The notes beneath the pieces are model-generated. The model saw only the letters and a program-made list of their open reading frames with translations. It made no database searches and was not told where the DNA came from. Both the position numbers and the translations under genes were made by a program. A DNA stretch of 47,553 bases, taken from contig JAKABO010000016.1 in assembly GCA_021796835.1 (NCBI GenBank), positions 1 through 47,553 on the forward strand, given 5' to 3'. The stretch is from Pseudomonadota bacterium. Its GTDB lineage: Bacteria; Pseudomonadota; Gammaproteobacteria; Burkholderiales; Ferrovaceae. This document shows, one piece after another, positions 1 through 7,543 of this stretch; position 1 is the stretch's first letter, and each line of letters opens with the position of its first letter.

Positions 1-1
1 G

Positions 2-109
2 TCTGCACCGCTGGATGAGCGTAAAGTAAAGAAGTCAACGGGACAGCGCCGACCAGCTGTGGAAACAAGGTCAGAAGAAAAACTTAAACTCACGCTGGAA
101 CTGTCTTGA
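2..109 (+). CDS. C-terminal end of an unidentified protein (partial)
   Basis: An open frame enters from the left edge and stops at TGA 107-109, giving 35 residues that begin SAPLDERKVKKSTGQRR and end KLKLTLELS. It is rich in Lys, Arg and Glu and ends in an alternating hydrophobic strand, as in small DNA-binding or mobilisation proteins, but 35 residues are too few to name a family. It converges on the minus-strand gene at 90-527 and overlaps its 3' end by 20 bases. It could also be a chance frame. Confidence 0.4.
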   Translation, partial: SAPLDERKVKKSTGQRRPAVETRSEEKLKLTLELS

Positions 110-527
110 CAGAGGGGTCCACTTTAAATCGCCATGTCATCCGGGGCTTGGCTTCTCCCTTTTTGGTCAATGGGACAAGCTCAAAGTCTTCACACCGGAC
201 ACGATGTTTTCGGGAATCTTTTAGCGATTCCAGATCGCGGGCTGCATGCTCCCCATTTTCGGTTACATGAAGCCACCACAGGACGGTATCGTCTGATTTT
301 TTCCAGAGGATTAGTTTGGCGTTGCCAAGCCCTTTGCGTTGTCGATAGGCTCGGGCATTTTTATCGGCATCAACTTGATAGTTGATGCAAAACTTATCAA
401 TCAGCCGAGGTAACTTTTCCGTACTGACTGACCCGTTACAGTACAACGGATAACCCCGCGTGGCCGCATCTGAAATGCGTTGCATGGCAACTTCTTTTTT
501 GTCGTGTATGGGAATGGTGTGTCTCAT
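90..527 (-). CDS. Conserved hypothetical protein of mobile-element type (145 aa)
   Basis: I do not recognise a function. The reading frame stays open upstream to base 749, but I place the start at ATG 527 because GGAGAAT sits directly upstream (about 534-540) and the extension runs through a terminator. The protein is soluble, with no signal peptide or membrane segment. It begins MRHTIPIHDKKEVAMQRI and has a middle part like YQVDADKNARAYRQRKGLG, followed by strand-forming segments (KLILWKKSDD, VLWWLHVTENG, YELV-like FELVPL, MTWRFKV). From memory, proteins of this layout ('Y.G.V...K...L..KF...Y..D...A..Y..R...G.A.L') occur on plasmids and integrative elements with no assigned role. It fits the island context: upstream of it on the same strand lie two terminators and the large RNA. 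Confidence 0.7.
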   Translation of the reverse strand: MRHTIPIHDKKEVAMQRISDAATRGYPLYCNGSVSTEKLPRLIDKFCINYQVDADKNARAYRQRKGLGNAKLILWKKSDDTVLWWLHVTENGEHAARDLESLKDSRKHRVRCEDFELVPLTKKGEAKPRMTWRFKVDPSVKTVPA

Positions 528-541
528 GGAATTATTCTCCA

Positions 542-602
542 AGTCGGACACACCACCGACTGTTGCAAGTATATATAAGATACTGTTTGTATGTGGATTA
601 TA
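542..602 (-). promoter_or_regulatory. Probable promoter and leader dyad of the 145-aa gene
   Basis: On the minus strand TATAAT lies at 602-597, directly after the terminator at 612-646. I see no good -35. Between it and the start codon is an inverted repeat AGTCGG (542-547) / CCGACT (556-561), which could be an operator or leader hairpin. The -10 is a good match, but the assignment rests on position alone. Confidence 0.3.
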
Positions 603-611
603 CCTTGCCAA

Positions 612-646
612 AGAAAAATAGAAAACCCCGGAGATCATCCGGGGTT
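612..646 (-). terminator. Intrinsic terminator (leftward)
   Basis: A perfect 9-bp stem, AACCCCGGA (624-632) / TCCGGGGTT (638-646), with a 5-base loop. On the minus strand it is followed by TTTTCTATTTTTC (down to about 611). On the plus strand no T run follows, so it acts leftward. It is the second of two terminators between the large RNA and the 145-aa gene. Confidence 0.75.
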
Positions 647-730
647 CATCATGCCAATAGGCTGCATCTGCTCTCTGCATTCTGGACAATGCGTTCGTAA
701 GTATTGGATTGCAGTGACGTGTAATTTTAG

Positions 731-771
731 AAAAAACAAAACCAGGCAATCCCTAAAAAGGGAAAGCCTGG
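731..771 (-). terminator. Strong intrinsic terminator ending the large RNA
   Basis: Read on the minus strand, the stem is CCAGGC (771-766) / GCCTGG (747-742) with an inner CCCT/AGGG helix (762-759 / 754-751). It is followed by TTTTGTTTTTT. It lies about 10-40 bases beyond the last hairpin of the structured region and gives the RNA a natural 3' end. Confidence 0.85.
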
Positions 772-789
772 CCAGACAGTTTTAAGACA

Positions 790-1980
790 TGCCGGTCGAT
801 CAATGGGCAAAAGCCCTATATGTTGGGTTATGGTTAAAAAATGCCTGTTCCAGAGGCTCCAAACTATCGCAAATCTCAACAACATCCGGTGCCACCCGGA
901 TTACGGAGCCGCGCCAACGGCCCCGTGAGTTACAACACACCCTGCCAAGGGTTTCAACATACACTTTCGACTGCTCCCGGCTTTCGCCTCATGCACACAG
1001 CAGCAAGTCTGCACATGAAGTTTGCCTCAACCGATTTTCTGGTCTGGCACTAGTTGCCAAGTCTCCCCCGCGTAGCCTGAACAGGTGCCACCCTGTCCAA
1101 CAACCTTAGCGGTTCCCACATTAGTTACCAAAGTCACGACCTTAGCCTGCTGGCTCCAGTTACAAGATTTTCTATGGGATCTTCCCATTCACCCACCGTC
1201 GAACTGCAACGGTCAGGTTTTCAGCGACCCAGGATTCCAAGACGGTTCGCTTACCCCAAGCAACTATCATCACACACTTAGCTTGCCATCCCTGCGGGAC
1301 GGTACAGGCATATCCAGTCACCCAACGCATCGCATCAGTCAGATTTCTCTGCTGGGACGCCTCTGTTTCATTACACCAGAGCTATCAACGATCCCCGCAG
1401 CTTGCGCTACAAGGTACCGGCCAAATCCACTCTCGCTCATTGGCCCTGATACGGTTTCCCGTACCCTCAGAAGTGCTGGTGTGGGTCACAGGTTCAACGG
1501 TCATCCGCTGCCCCTGGTCGGTATTAACGACAGGCCAACTGCCCTGTCTTCCGATCCTTTAATAACAAACCTTTCTGGTTTCTCCCAATAATCTGGAAAT
1601 CCCCCATGAGGCCCTGTCTGTGTCGCCCAAGCCTGTTTCAGGCTGGAATGAAGTCGAAACGTTAAAAAACGTAGCGCCCCGTTGCTTGCCGCACCAGCTC
1701 AATTACGAGCATGCGGCTTCCGCAGTCTATCCCGTTGGCACAGGATTCCCCATCCGGGGGAGTATGTCATCGTGTCTGAGGTTGGCGCCCCAGAACACGA
1801 ATAATGGCAGGTGTTCCGGGGTTGGCGTTCCCCATGCGACAGGGGAATCCTACCACCGGAACGATCTGATTTATCGCCCTTGGAATCCTTCTTTATTTGG
1901 GATGAATTCGCTCATGCTCTTCACCCATGAAAGGCCCGCCGTATCTCAGGGTTGCTTTTATTTCGGAGCAGAGAATTCAA
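790..1980 (-). ncRNA. Large ornate structured non-coding RNA (about 1.2 kb), class unassigned
   Basis: Neither strand carries a coherent protein. Minus-strand frames break repeatedly, for example TGATAG at 1387-1382. Read as minus-strand RNA, the region folds into a dense series of local helices: CCCCGGAACAC/GUGUUCUGGGG (1821-1811/1798-1788, 11 bp), GCCGCA/UGCGGC (1717-1712/1693-1688), AGCCUG/CAGGCU (1644-1630), GACAGG/CCUGUC (1548-1529), UACGG-GAAA-CCGUA inside CUGA/UCAG (1470-1446), GUAGC-GCAA-GCUGC (1410-1397), CAGA-GAAA-UCUG (1351-1340), CCGUCCC/GGGAUGG (1302-1286), AUGGGA/UCCCAU (1188-1174), GGACAGG/CCUGUUC (1098-1079), UGGCA/UGCCA (1059-1045), GGC-GAAA-GCC (988-979), ACCCU/AGGGU (952-939), ACGGGGCCG/CGGCUCCGU (926-903) and AUCCGG/CCGGAU (901-884). 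Five of these helices contain one wobble each; all five are G-U on this strand and would be A-C on the other. Four loops are GNRA. A terminator follows at 731-771. The 5' end is uncertain: a long-range pair at 1979-1973/1909-1903 suggests about 1980. I saw no group II domain V. Giant bacterial RNAs such as GOLLD, ROOL and OLE are the natural comparison, but I cannot assign one. Confidence 0.75.
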
Positions 1981-2066
1981 CCGTACAAAAAAATAATGGC
2001 CATTTTGTCCACATGAATCCCTGGTGGGGTACCATCGAATTTTTACCCAGACCGAATGGATAATCT

Positions 2067-5000
2067 GTGACTTCCCTGTCTGACCTGCTCGCCTCTTACC
2101 GCCAGATTGCCCAGACCCAACGGGAGAAAGGGACCTACTTCGAGAAGTTGATCCTGTGCTATTTAAAGACAGAACCCAAATATCGGGACCTGTACCAAGA
2201 CGCCTGGATGTATGAGGACTGGGCGCACCATCAAGGGCGGACGGGTCAGGACAGCGGGATCGATCTGGTCGCACAGACGCGGGGAACGGGAGAGTTTCAC
2301 GCCATCCAGTGCAAACTTTACGCAGAGGATTACAAACTCCAAAAAGGGGATATCGATAGTTTTCTGGCTGTATCAGGCAAAACCATTTTCACTCACCGGC
2401 TTGTTTTCAGCACCTGCCTGCATTGGAGTCACCACGCCGAGGATGCGATACAGGACCAAGCCATTCCAGTCAGCCGGGTAGATTTATACGATCTGGAGAA
2501 CAGCCAGATCGACTGGGCACAGTATCAGCCGAATCACGCCCCGGTCCTGAAACCCAAAAAGACGTTGCGGGATCACCAAAAATCCGCCCTGCGTGCCGTT
2601 CAGCATGGACTGGCAGATGCCGACCGAGGCAAACTCATCATGGCCTGTGGGACTGGCAAGACCTTGACCAGTCTCAAGATTGCCGAAGTTTTGGCCGGAC
2701 GAGGGAAACAGGTACTGTTTCTGGTGCCCAGCCTATCTTTGTTATCCCAAAGCCTGACGGAATGGACCCAGGAAAGCGATACCCCTCTGCACAGTTTTGC
2801 CGTCTGCTCGGACAGTGATGTGGGTAAGACAAAGCGGAAGAATCAGGAGGAAGATAAGGTCGAAACCTTGCTCCATGAACTACGCTACCCCGCCACCACG
2901 GATGCCAGGAGTCTCGCTCTGGCCGTTGCACGAAGACAGGATGATCAGGGGATGACGGTGATTTTTAGCACCTATCATTCCATCGAGGTCATTCACAAGG
3001 CTCAGAAAGAACATGGACTGCCTGCTTTCGACCTGATCATCTGTGACGAAGCCCACCGTACCACGGGAGCCACCTTTGAAAGCGAGGACGAAAGCGCTTT
3101 TGTCCGGGTTCATGATAACGATTATCTTAAGGGGGTCAAGCGTGTCTATATGACGGCCACCCCACGGATTTATGGGGACAATGCCAAGGCCAGCGCAGAA
3201 AAGGACAAGGTGACGCTCTGCTCCATGGACGACGAATTCCTGTATGGCAAAGAGTTGTTCGTCATCACCTTCTCTGAAGCGGTACAACGGGGTTTGTTGG
3301 TGGACTACAAGGTGATCGTGCTAGCCGTTGAGGAAACCCATATTAACCGCCGACTACAATCCTTACTGAAGGACGAGAACAACCAACTCAAGGTGGATGA
3401 CGCCGCCAAGATCATTGGTTGCTGGAAGGCTTTGTCCAAACAGGGACTCTTTGAACAGGGGGATGACGGGGAGGCCATGCGCCGGGCGGTGGCCTTCTGC
3501 CAGGTGATCGAAATCCAGAAGGGAGCCAAAACCCACAAAGTCAGTTCCAGGCAGATTGCCGGCATGTTCAAGGCAGTGGTGGATGCCTATCAGGAAACCG
3601 AAGAATTCGAGCAGGTTGCCCGCCTCAACTGCGAAGCGGAGCATGTGGACGGGAGCATGAATGCCAGCGAGAAGGAGGCTAAACTGGTCTGGCTCAAGGA
3701 ATCCTCTTCCGACAACACCTGCCGGATTCTGAGTAATGTGCGTTGCCTGTCCGAAGGGGTGGATGTGCCCGCCCTGGATGCCGTGCTGTTCCTCACACCC
3801 CGTAATTCACAGGTGGACGTGGTGCAATCCGTGGGCCGCGTCATGCGGAACTCCCCAGGCAAGAAACGAGGCTATGTGATCCTGCCCGTGGTGATCCCGG
3901 CAGGTGTGGAGCCCCATGAAGCCTTGAGCGACAACAAAACCTATGCGGTGGTATGGCAGGTGCTGCAAGCCTTGCGCTCCCACGATGACCGTTTTGATGC
4001 CATGGTCAACAAACTGGATCTGATTGGTCGTGACCCGCGCAAGATGGAAGTCATCGCCATCACCGACAAAATCCCGCAGAAACAGGAGAAACCCACCAAG
4101 GGCAAAACCAACCGTGCGGCTGGGAAAGGGAACTATAGACTTGGGGAACCGGTTCAAGCGGCCTACGCCGATAAACGCCAATCCGAACTCCACTTTGAAA
4201 TTGGCGAGATCGAACGCGCCATCTACGCCAAACTGGTCCAGAAGGTGGGGAATCGGCACCACTGGGAAGACTGGGCCAACGACATCGCCAAGATCGCCCG
4301 CACCCATATCGACCGCATTCACGCCATTCTGGAAAACCCCGACCATTCCCATGAACAGGAAGCCTTCGCCAGTTTTGCGAGTGAAATACGAAACAATCTG
4401 AACAACAGCATCAGTGATGATGAGATCATCGAAATGCTGGCCCAGCATCTGATAACCAAGCCAGTCTTTGACGCCCTGTTCGAGGGCTACAGTTTTGCCC
4501 AGCATAACCCCATCTCTCAGGCCATGCAGAGGGTGGTGGACATTTTGCAGGCTCACCAGATCAGCAAGGAAGCCGATACCCTGCAAGCCTTCTATGACAG
4601 CGTGAAGATGCGAGCTGATGGAATCGAGAACGCGGCAGGTAAGCAGAAGATCGTGGTGGAACTGTACGACAAGTTCTTCCGCAACGCCTTCCCGAGAATG
4701 ACGGAACGGCTGGGCATCGTCTATACCCCGGTGGAAGTGGTGGACTTCATCATCCACAGCGTCAACCACATCCTGAAAACCGAATTCAACCAGACCCTGG
4801 GAAGCCAGGGGGTTCATATCCTGGACCCCTTTACTGGGACCGGCACCTTCATCACTCGTTTGTTGCAGAGCGGACTGATTACCCTGGAAGAACTGCCCTA
4901 CAAGTATCAGCATGAAATCCATGCCAATGAAATCGTGTTGCTGGCCTACTACATCGCGGCCATCAACATCGAGGCGGTGTACCACAGCATCGTCGGCGGG

Positions 5001-7019
5001 GATTACCAACCCTTCGAGGGCATCTGCCTGACGGACACTTTCCAGCTCTACGAGAAGGAAGATCTGGTCGATGAGTTGCTGGTCGATAACAGCGCCCGCC
5101 GTAAGCGCCAGAAGAAACTGGATATACGGGTCATCTTTGGGAACCCGCCGTATTCCGCCGGTCAATCAAGTGCAAATGACAACAACCAGAATGTGGAATA
5201 CCCACACCTGGATAGTCGTATCCGCAGCACCTATGCCGACCGTTCAACGGCAACCAACAAAAACGCCCTGTACGACAGTTATATTCGCGCCATCCGTTGG
5301 GCCAGCGACAGAATCGGGGATAGTGGGGTGATTGGGTTTGTGTCTGGCTCGGGTTTTGCGGAAAAACCCGCCATGGACGGTTTGCGAAAGTGTCTGGCGG
5401 AAGAGTTTTCCAACATTCATTTGCTGAACCTGCGCGGCGATATTCGAAAGAACATGCTGAGTAAAGGCCGGGCAAAGGAAGGCCAAAACATTTTCGGCAG
5501 CGGTAGCATGACTGGTATTGCCATTACCCTGTTTGCGAAAAATCCGAATGCGGCACAACATGGTCAGATTTATTTCCACGACATCGGGGATGATCTGACC
5601 CGCGAAGACAAGTTGGAGAAAATCACCGAATTTGCCAGCATCGCCGGAATCACCGCAGCCAACGGCTGGCAGACAATCACACCAGACCAGCACGGTGACT
5701 GGCTCAATCAGCGCGATGACGGATTCAGCGCATTTATCAGTCTTGGAGACAAGAAAGATGCCAACACGGCGGTGTTGTTTGAAAATTATTCACGGGGCGT
5801 AGCAACGGGTAGGGATTCCTGGTGCTACAACGCCTCCAAAGTTGGCGTCATCAACAATATGAAGCGCATGATTGGTTCCTATAACGGCGAAGTCGAGAGG
5901 TTTTCAGAATCCTGCGCCGGTCTGGATAGGTCCACACGAGAAGCCAGAGTAGATGGGTTTATCAATACCGATCCGACACGGATCAGTTGGACAAGGGCTC
6001 TGAAGCAGGATTTGGTCAAGGATCGCCGATTTGTCTTTGAAGAAAATTGCCTGACACCCAGCCTGTACCGCCCTTTTACCAAGCAATGGTTATATTTCAA
6101 CCGTCGCTTCAACGAGATGGTGTACCAGATGCCCCGGATTTTTCCAGACGAAAAGGCGGAAAATCTGGTGATTTGTGTGTCGGGCATTGGAGCCAGGAGC
6201 GGGTTTTCTGCGTTGATGGCGAATGCGTTGCCATGCCTTGATATTGTCGAGAAAAGCCAATGCTTCCCGCTGTACCTATACGATGATGAAGCACGAACCG
6301 AGGAGCCGGTCGGGTCCAGGATGGAGAGCCTGTTTGGTGACTCCCCCAATCCCGTACCACGACCCCGCACCCGCCGGGATGCCATAACGAATGAGGGGCT
6401 TGGCCATTTCATGATGGCTTATCCTGGAGAAGTCATCAGCAAAGAAGATGTTTTCTACTATGTGTATGGCTTGCTTCACTCACCGGACTACCGAGAAAGG
6501 TACGCTGACAATCTTGCCAAGGAACTGCCGCGCATCCCTTGCGTGAAGACTGCCGCTGACTTCTGGGCGTTTTCTCAGGCTGGGCGCAAGTTGGCTGACC
6601 TGCACCTGAACTATGAAACCGTGGAGCCGTACCCGCTGACCATCACGGTTCACGGGGATGCGCCTCTGACCGATGCCGATTACCGGGTGGAGAAGATGCG
6701 TTACGGCAAGACCGGGAAGGAAAAAGACCTGACCACCGTTCACTACAACAACCGGATCACGGTATCGGGTATACCCTTGGAAGCCTACGAGTACATTGTG
6801 AACGGGAAGCCTGCACTAGACTGGGTGGTGGAACGCCAGTGCGTCAAAACCGACAAGGACAGCGGGATCGTCAACGACGCCAATGACTGGGCCGTGGAAA
6901 CCTTGGGTAATCCCCGGTATCCTCTGGAACTGTTCCAGAGAATCATCACCGTCAGTCTGGAGACCTTGAGGATTGTGCAGTCATTGCCCGAATTGGAAAT
7001 TCAACTGACAAATTGTTAA
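2067..7019 (+). CDS. Type ISP-like restriction-modification enzyme: Mrr-type nuclease, SF2 helicase/translocase and N6-adenine methyltransferase in one chain
   Basis: A single 1650-residue polypeptide that should protect host DNA by methylating adenine in its target and cut unmodified DNA after translocation. The order of domains is clear. An Mrr/PD-(D/E)xK nuclease comes first (GQDSGIDLV about residue 60, then QCK about 81-83). SF2 helicase motifs follow: ACGTGKT about 195, DEAHR about 325, MTATPR, and a late SVGRVMRNS. The gamma-class methyltransferase has YTPVEVVDFI, the SAM motif DPFTGTGTF about 920 and the catalytic NPPY about 1025. The last 500 or so residues are probably the target-recognition part. 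Layout and size match single-chain type ISP enzymes such as LlaGI. The start is GTG 2067, whose N-terminus (SLSDLLASYRQ..REKGTYFE) is typical; no good ribosome site precedes it. It is divergent from the large RNA, and a small membrane protein follows after 12 bases. Confidence 0.93.
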   Translation: MTSLSDLLASYRQIAQTQREKGTYFEKLILCYLKTEPKYRDLYQDAWMYEDWAHHQGRTGQDSGIDLVAQTRGTGEFHAIQCKLYAEDYKLQKGDIDSFLAVSGKTIFTHRLVFSTCLHWSHHAEDAIQDQAIPVSRVDLYDLENSQIDWAQYQPNHAPVLKPKKTLRDHQKSALRAVQHGLADADRGKLIMACGTGKTLTSLKIAEVLAGRGKQVLFLVPSLSLLSQSLTEWTQESDTPLHSFAVCSDSDVGKTKRKNQEEDKVETLLHELRYPATTDARSLALAVARRQDDQGMTVIFSTYHSIEVIHKAQKEHGLPAFDLIICDEAHRTTGATFESEDESAFVRVHDNDYLKGVKRVYMTATPRIYGDNAKASAEKDKVTLCSMDDEFLYGKELFVITFSEAVQRGLLVDYKVIVLAVEETHINRRLQSLLKDENNQLKVDDAAKIIGCWKALSKQGLFEQGDDGEAMRRAVAFCQVIEIQKGAKTHKVSSRQIAGMFKAVVDAYQETEEFEQVARLNCEAEHVDGSMNASEKEAKLVWLKESSSDNTCRILSNVRCLSEGVDVPALDAVLFLTPRNSQVDVVQSVGRVMRNSPGKKRGYVILPVVIPAGVEPHEALSDNKTYAVVWQVLQALRSHDDRFDAMVNKLDLIGRDPRKMEVIAITDKIPQKQEKPTKGKTNRAAGKGNYRLGEPVQAAYADKRQSELHFEIGEIERAIYAKLVQKVGNRHHWEDWANDIAKIARTHIDRIHAILENPDHSHEQEAFASFASEIRNNLNNSISDDEIIEMLAQHLITKPVFDALFEGYSFAQHNPISQAMQRVVDILQAHQISKEADTLQAFYDSVKMRADGIENAAGKQKIVVELYDKFFRNAFPRMTERLGIVYTPVEVVDFIIHSVNHILKTEFNQTLGSQGVHILDPFTGTGTFITRLLQSGLITLEELPYKYQHEIHANEIVLLAYYIAAINIEAVYHSIVGGDYQPFEGICLTDTFQLYEKEDLVDELLVDNSARRKRQKKLDIRVIFGNPPYSAGQSSANDNNQNVEYPHLDSRIRSTYADRSTATNKNALYDSYIRAIRWASDRIGDSGVIGFVSGSGFAEKPAMDGLRKCLAEEFSNIHLLNLRGDIRKNMLSKGRAKEGQNIFGSGSMTGIAITLFAKNPNAAQHGQIYFHDIGDDLTREDKLEKITEFASIAGITAANGWQTITPDQHGDWLNQRDDGFSAFISLGDKKDANTAVLFENYSRGVATGRDSWCYNASKVGVINNMKRMIGSYNGEVERFSESCAGLDRSTREARVDGFINTDPTRISWTRALKQDLVKDRRFVFEENCLTPSLYRPFTKQWLYFNRRFNEMVYQMPRIFPDEKAENLVICVSGIGARSGFSALMANALPCLDIVEKSQCFPLYLYDDEARTEEPVGSRMESLFGDSPNPVPRPRTRRDAITNEGLGHFMMAYPGEVISKEDVFYYVYGLLHSPDYRERYADNLAKELPRIPCVKTAADFWAFSQAGRKLADLHLNYETVEPYPLTITVHGDAPLTDADYRVEKMRYGKTGKEKDLTTVHYNNRITVSGIPLEAYEYIVNGKPALDWVVERQCVKTDKDSGIVNDANDWAVETLGNPRYPLELFQRIITVSLETLRIVQSLPELEIQLTNC

Positions 7020-7031
7020 GAGGATGACATT

Positions 7032-7511
7032 ATGGCGTTCTTATTACGGTTGGTTACAAAATTACCAGTTCCGATAGGGGTACGCCTTGGATGGCAGCGC
7101 ACGCTGCTCAATCGCGCATACGGTAAGGACCTAATCGCTGCACGAAAACTCAAAGATCAGGCCAAAGTTCGCTCTTTGGAACTAGACCATCGGTTTGAAA
7201 TTGACCTACATGATGAGGAAGAGGACGCATACCTGACTAAGAGCCTTCTCGCCAAAGCACGTCAACTTCGCGTACCCGTTCCTCACAGATACAAAGATGA
7301 CAAGACTGAGTCAGAACACTGGTATGAAGGATGTTACACCGGGCAATGGTATCTAACAGCCGTTGGTGTTTCCGCATTGAGAGATGAGATTCGTCGTGAA
7401 TTAATAGCGCGACACGATCTTCGCTCGAAATGGGTCGTATGGCTCACTGGCATTACCGGCATCATTGGTGTGGCCACAGGTTTCGTTGCCGCTTTTTACC
7501 ATAAAGCATAG
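7032..7511 (+). CDS. Small protein with one C-terminal membrane segment (159 aa), partner of the restriction gene
   Basis: No family is recognised. The ATG at 7032 has AAGAGG 9 bases upstream and starts 12 bases after the restriction-modification stop, so the two are very likely co-transcribed. The first 125 residues are charged and helical (AARKLKDQAKVRSLELDHRFE, split by an acidic DEEEDAY patch). Residues about 132-155 form one hydrophobic helix (VVWLTGITGIIGVATGFVAAF) with a short basic tail. This makes a tail-anchored or C-terminally anchored inner-membrane protein with its bulk in the cytoplasm. A W-Y-E-G-C-Y-T-G-Q-W-Y segment precedes the membrane part. Its place behind a defence gene suggests an accessory or effector role, which is inference. 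The IS element sits 14 bases after the stop and leaves the gene intact. Confidence 0.75.
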   Translation: MAFLLRLVTKLPVPIGVRLGWQRTLLNRAYGKDLIAARKLKDQAKVRSLELDHRFEIDLHDEEEDAYLTKSLLAKARQLRVPVPHRYKDDKTESEHWYEGCYTGQWYLTAVGVSALRDEIRRELIARHDLRSKWVVWLTGITGIIGVATGFVAAFYHKA

Positions 7512-7517
7512 GGATTG

Positions 7518-7525
7518 TCTTAAAT
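7518..7525. repeat. Left target-site duplication of the IS (TCTTAAAT)
   Basis: TCTTAAAT directly precedes the left inverted repeat and is repeated exactly after the right one at 8986-8993. Confidence 0.9.
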
Positions 7526-7543
7526 CCAATACTGTTTAGATAA
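7526..7543 (+). repeat. Left terminal inverted repeat of the IS
   Basis: CCAATACTGTTTAGATAA; identical to the reverse complement of 8968-8985. The extended (pre-frameshift) transposase frame ends inside it, at 7536. Confidence 0.93.

Noticed and set aside
789..1591. Plus-strand open frames of 106 and 168 codons
   Set aside because: Their proteins are low in hydrophobic pattern, have no ribosome sites, and lie on the complement of the structured RNA. The wobble-pair evidence assigns the other strand.
1635..1660. GTTTC...GAAAC unit resembling a CRISPR repeat
   Set aside because: It occurs once, with no spacer pattern; the GTTTCAGGCT part belongs to the AGCCUG/CAGGCU helix of the RNA.
790..1980. 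Decayed cysteine/tryptophan-rich conjugation gene on the minus strand
   Set aside because: Protein-like pieces appear (for example WVTGYACTVPQGWQAKC), but stops and frame changes are frequent while helices are continuous and compensated. An RNA is the simpler reading.
790..1980. Group II intron or T-box riboswitch
   Set aside because: No domain V-like 34-base hairpin or GUGYG 5' end is visible. The GGGUGGCACC loops lack the following CGCG and specifier context of a T-box, and no synthetase or amino-acid gene follows.
1620..2063. Plus-strand frame of 147 codons directly before the restriction gene
   Set aside because: It begins with GTG without a ribosome site and shows no recognisable domain. 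It lies on the complement of the 5' domain of the RNA, where the 11-bp helix and the three hairpin modules explain the sequence better.
3807..5165. Minus-strand frame of 452 codons inside the restriction gene
   Set aside because: It is a shadow of the real gene, which has continuous helicase and methyltransferase motifs on the plus strand.
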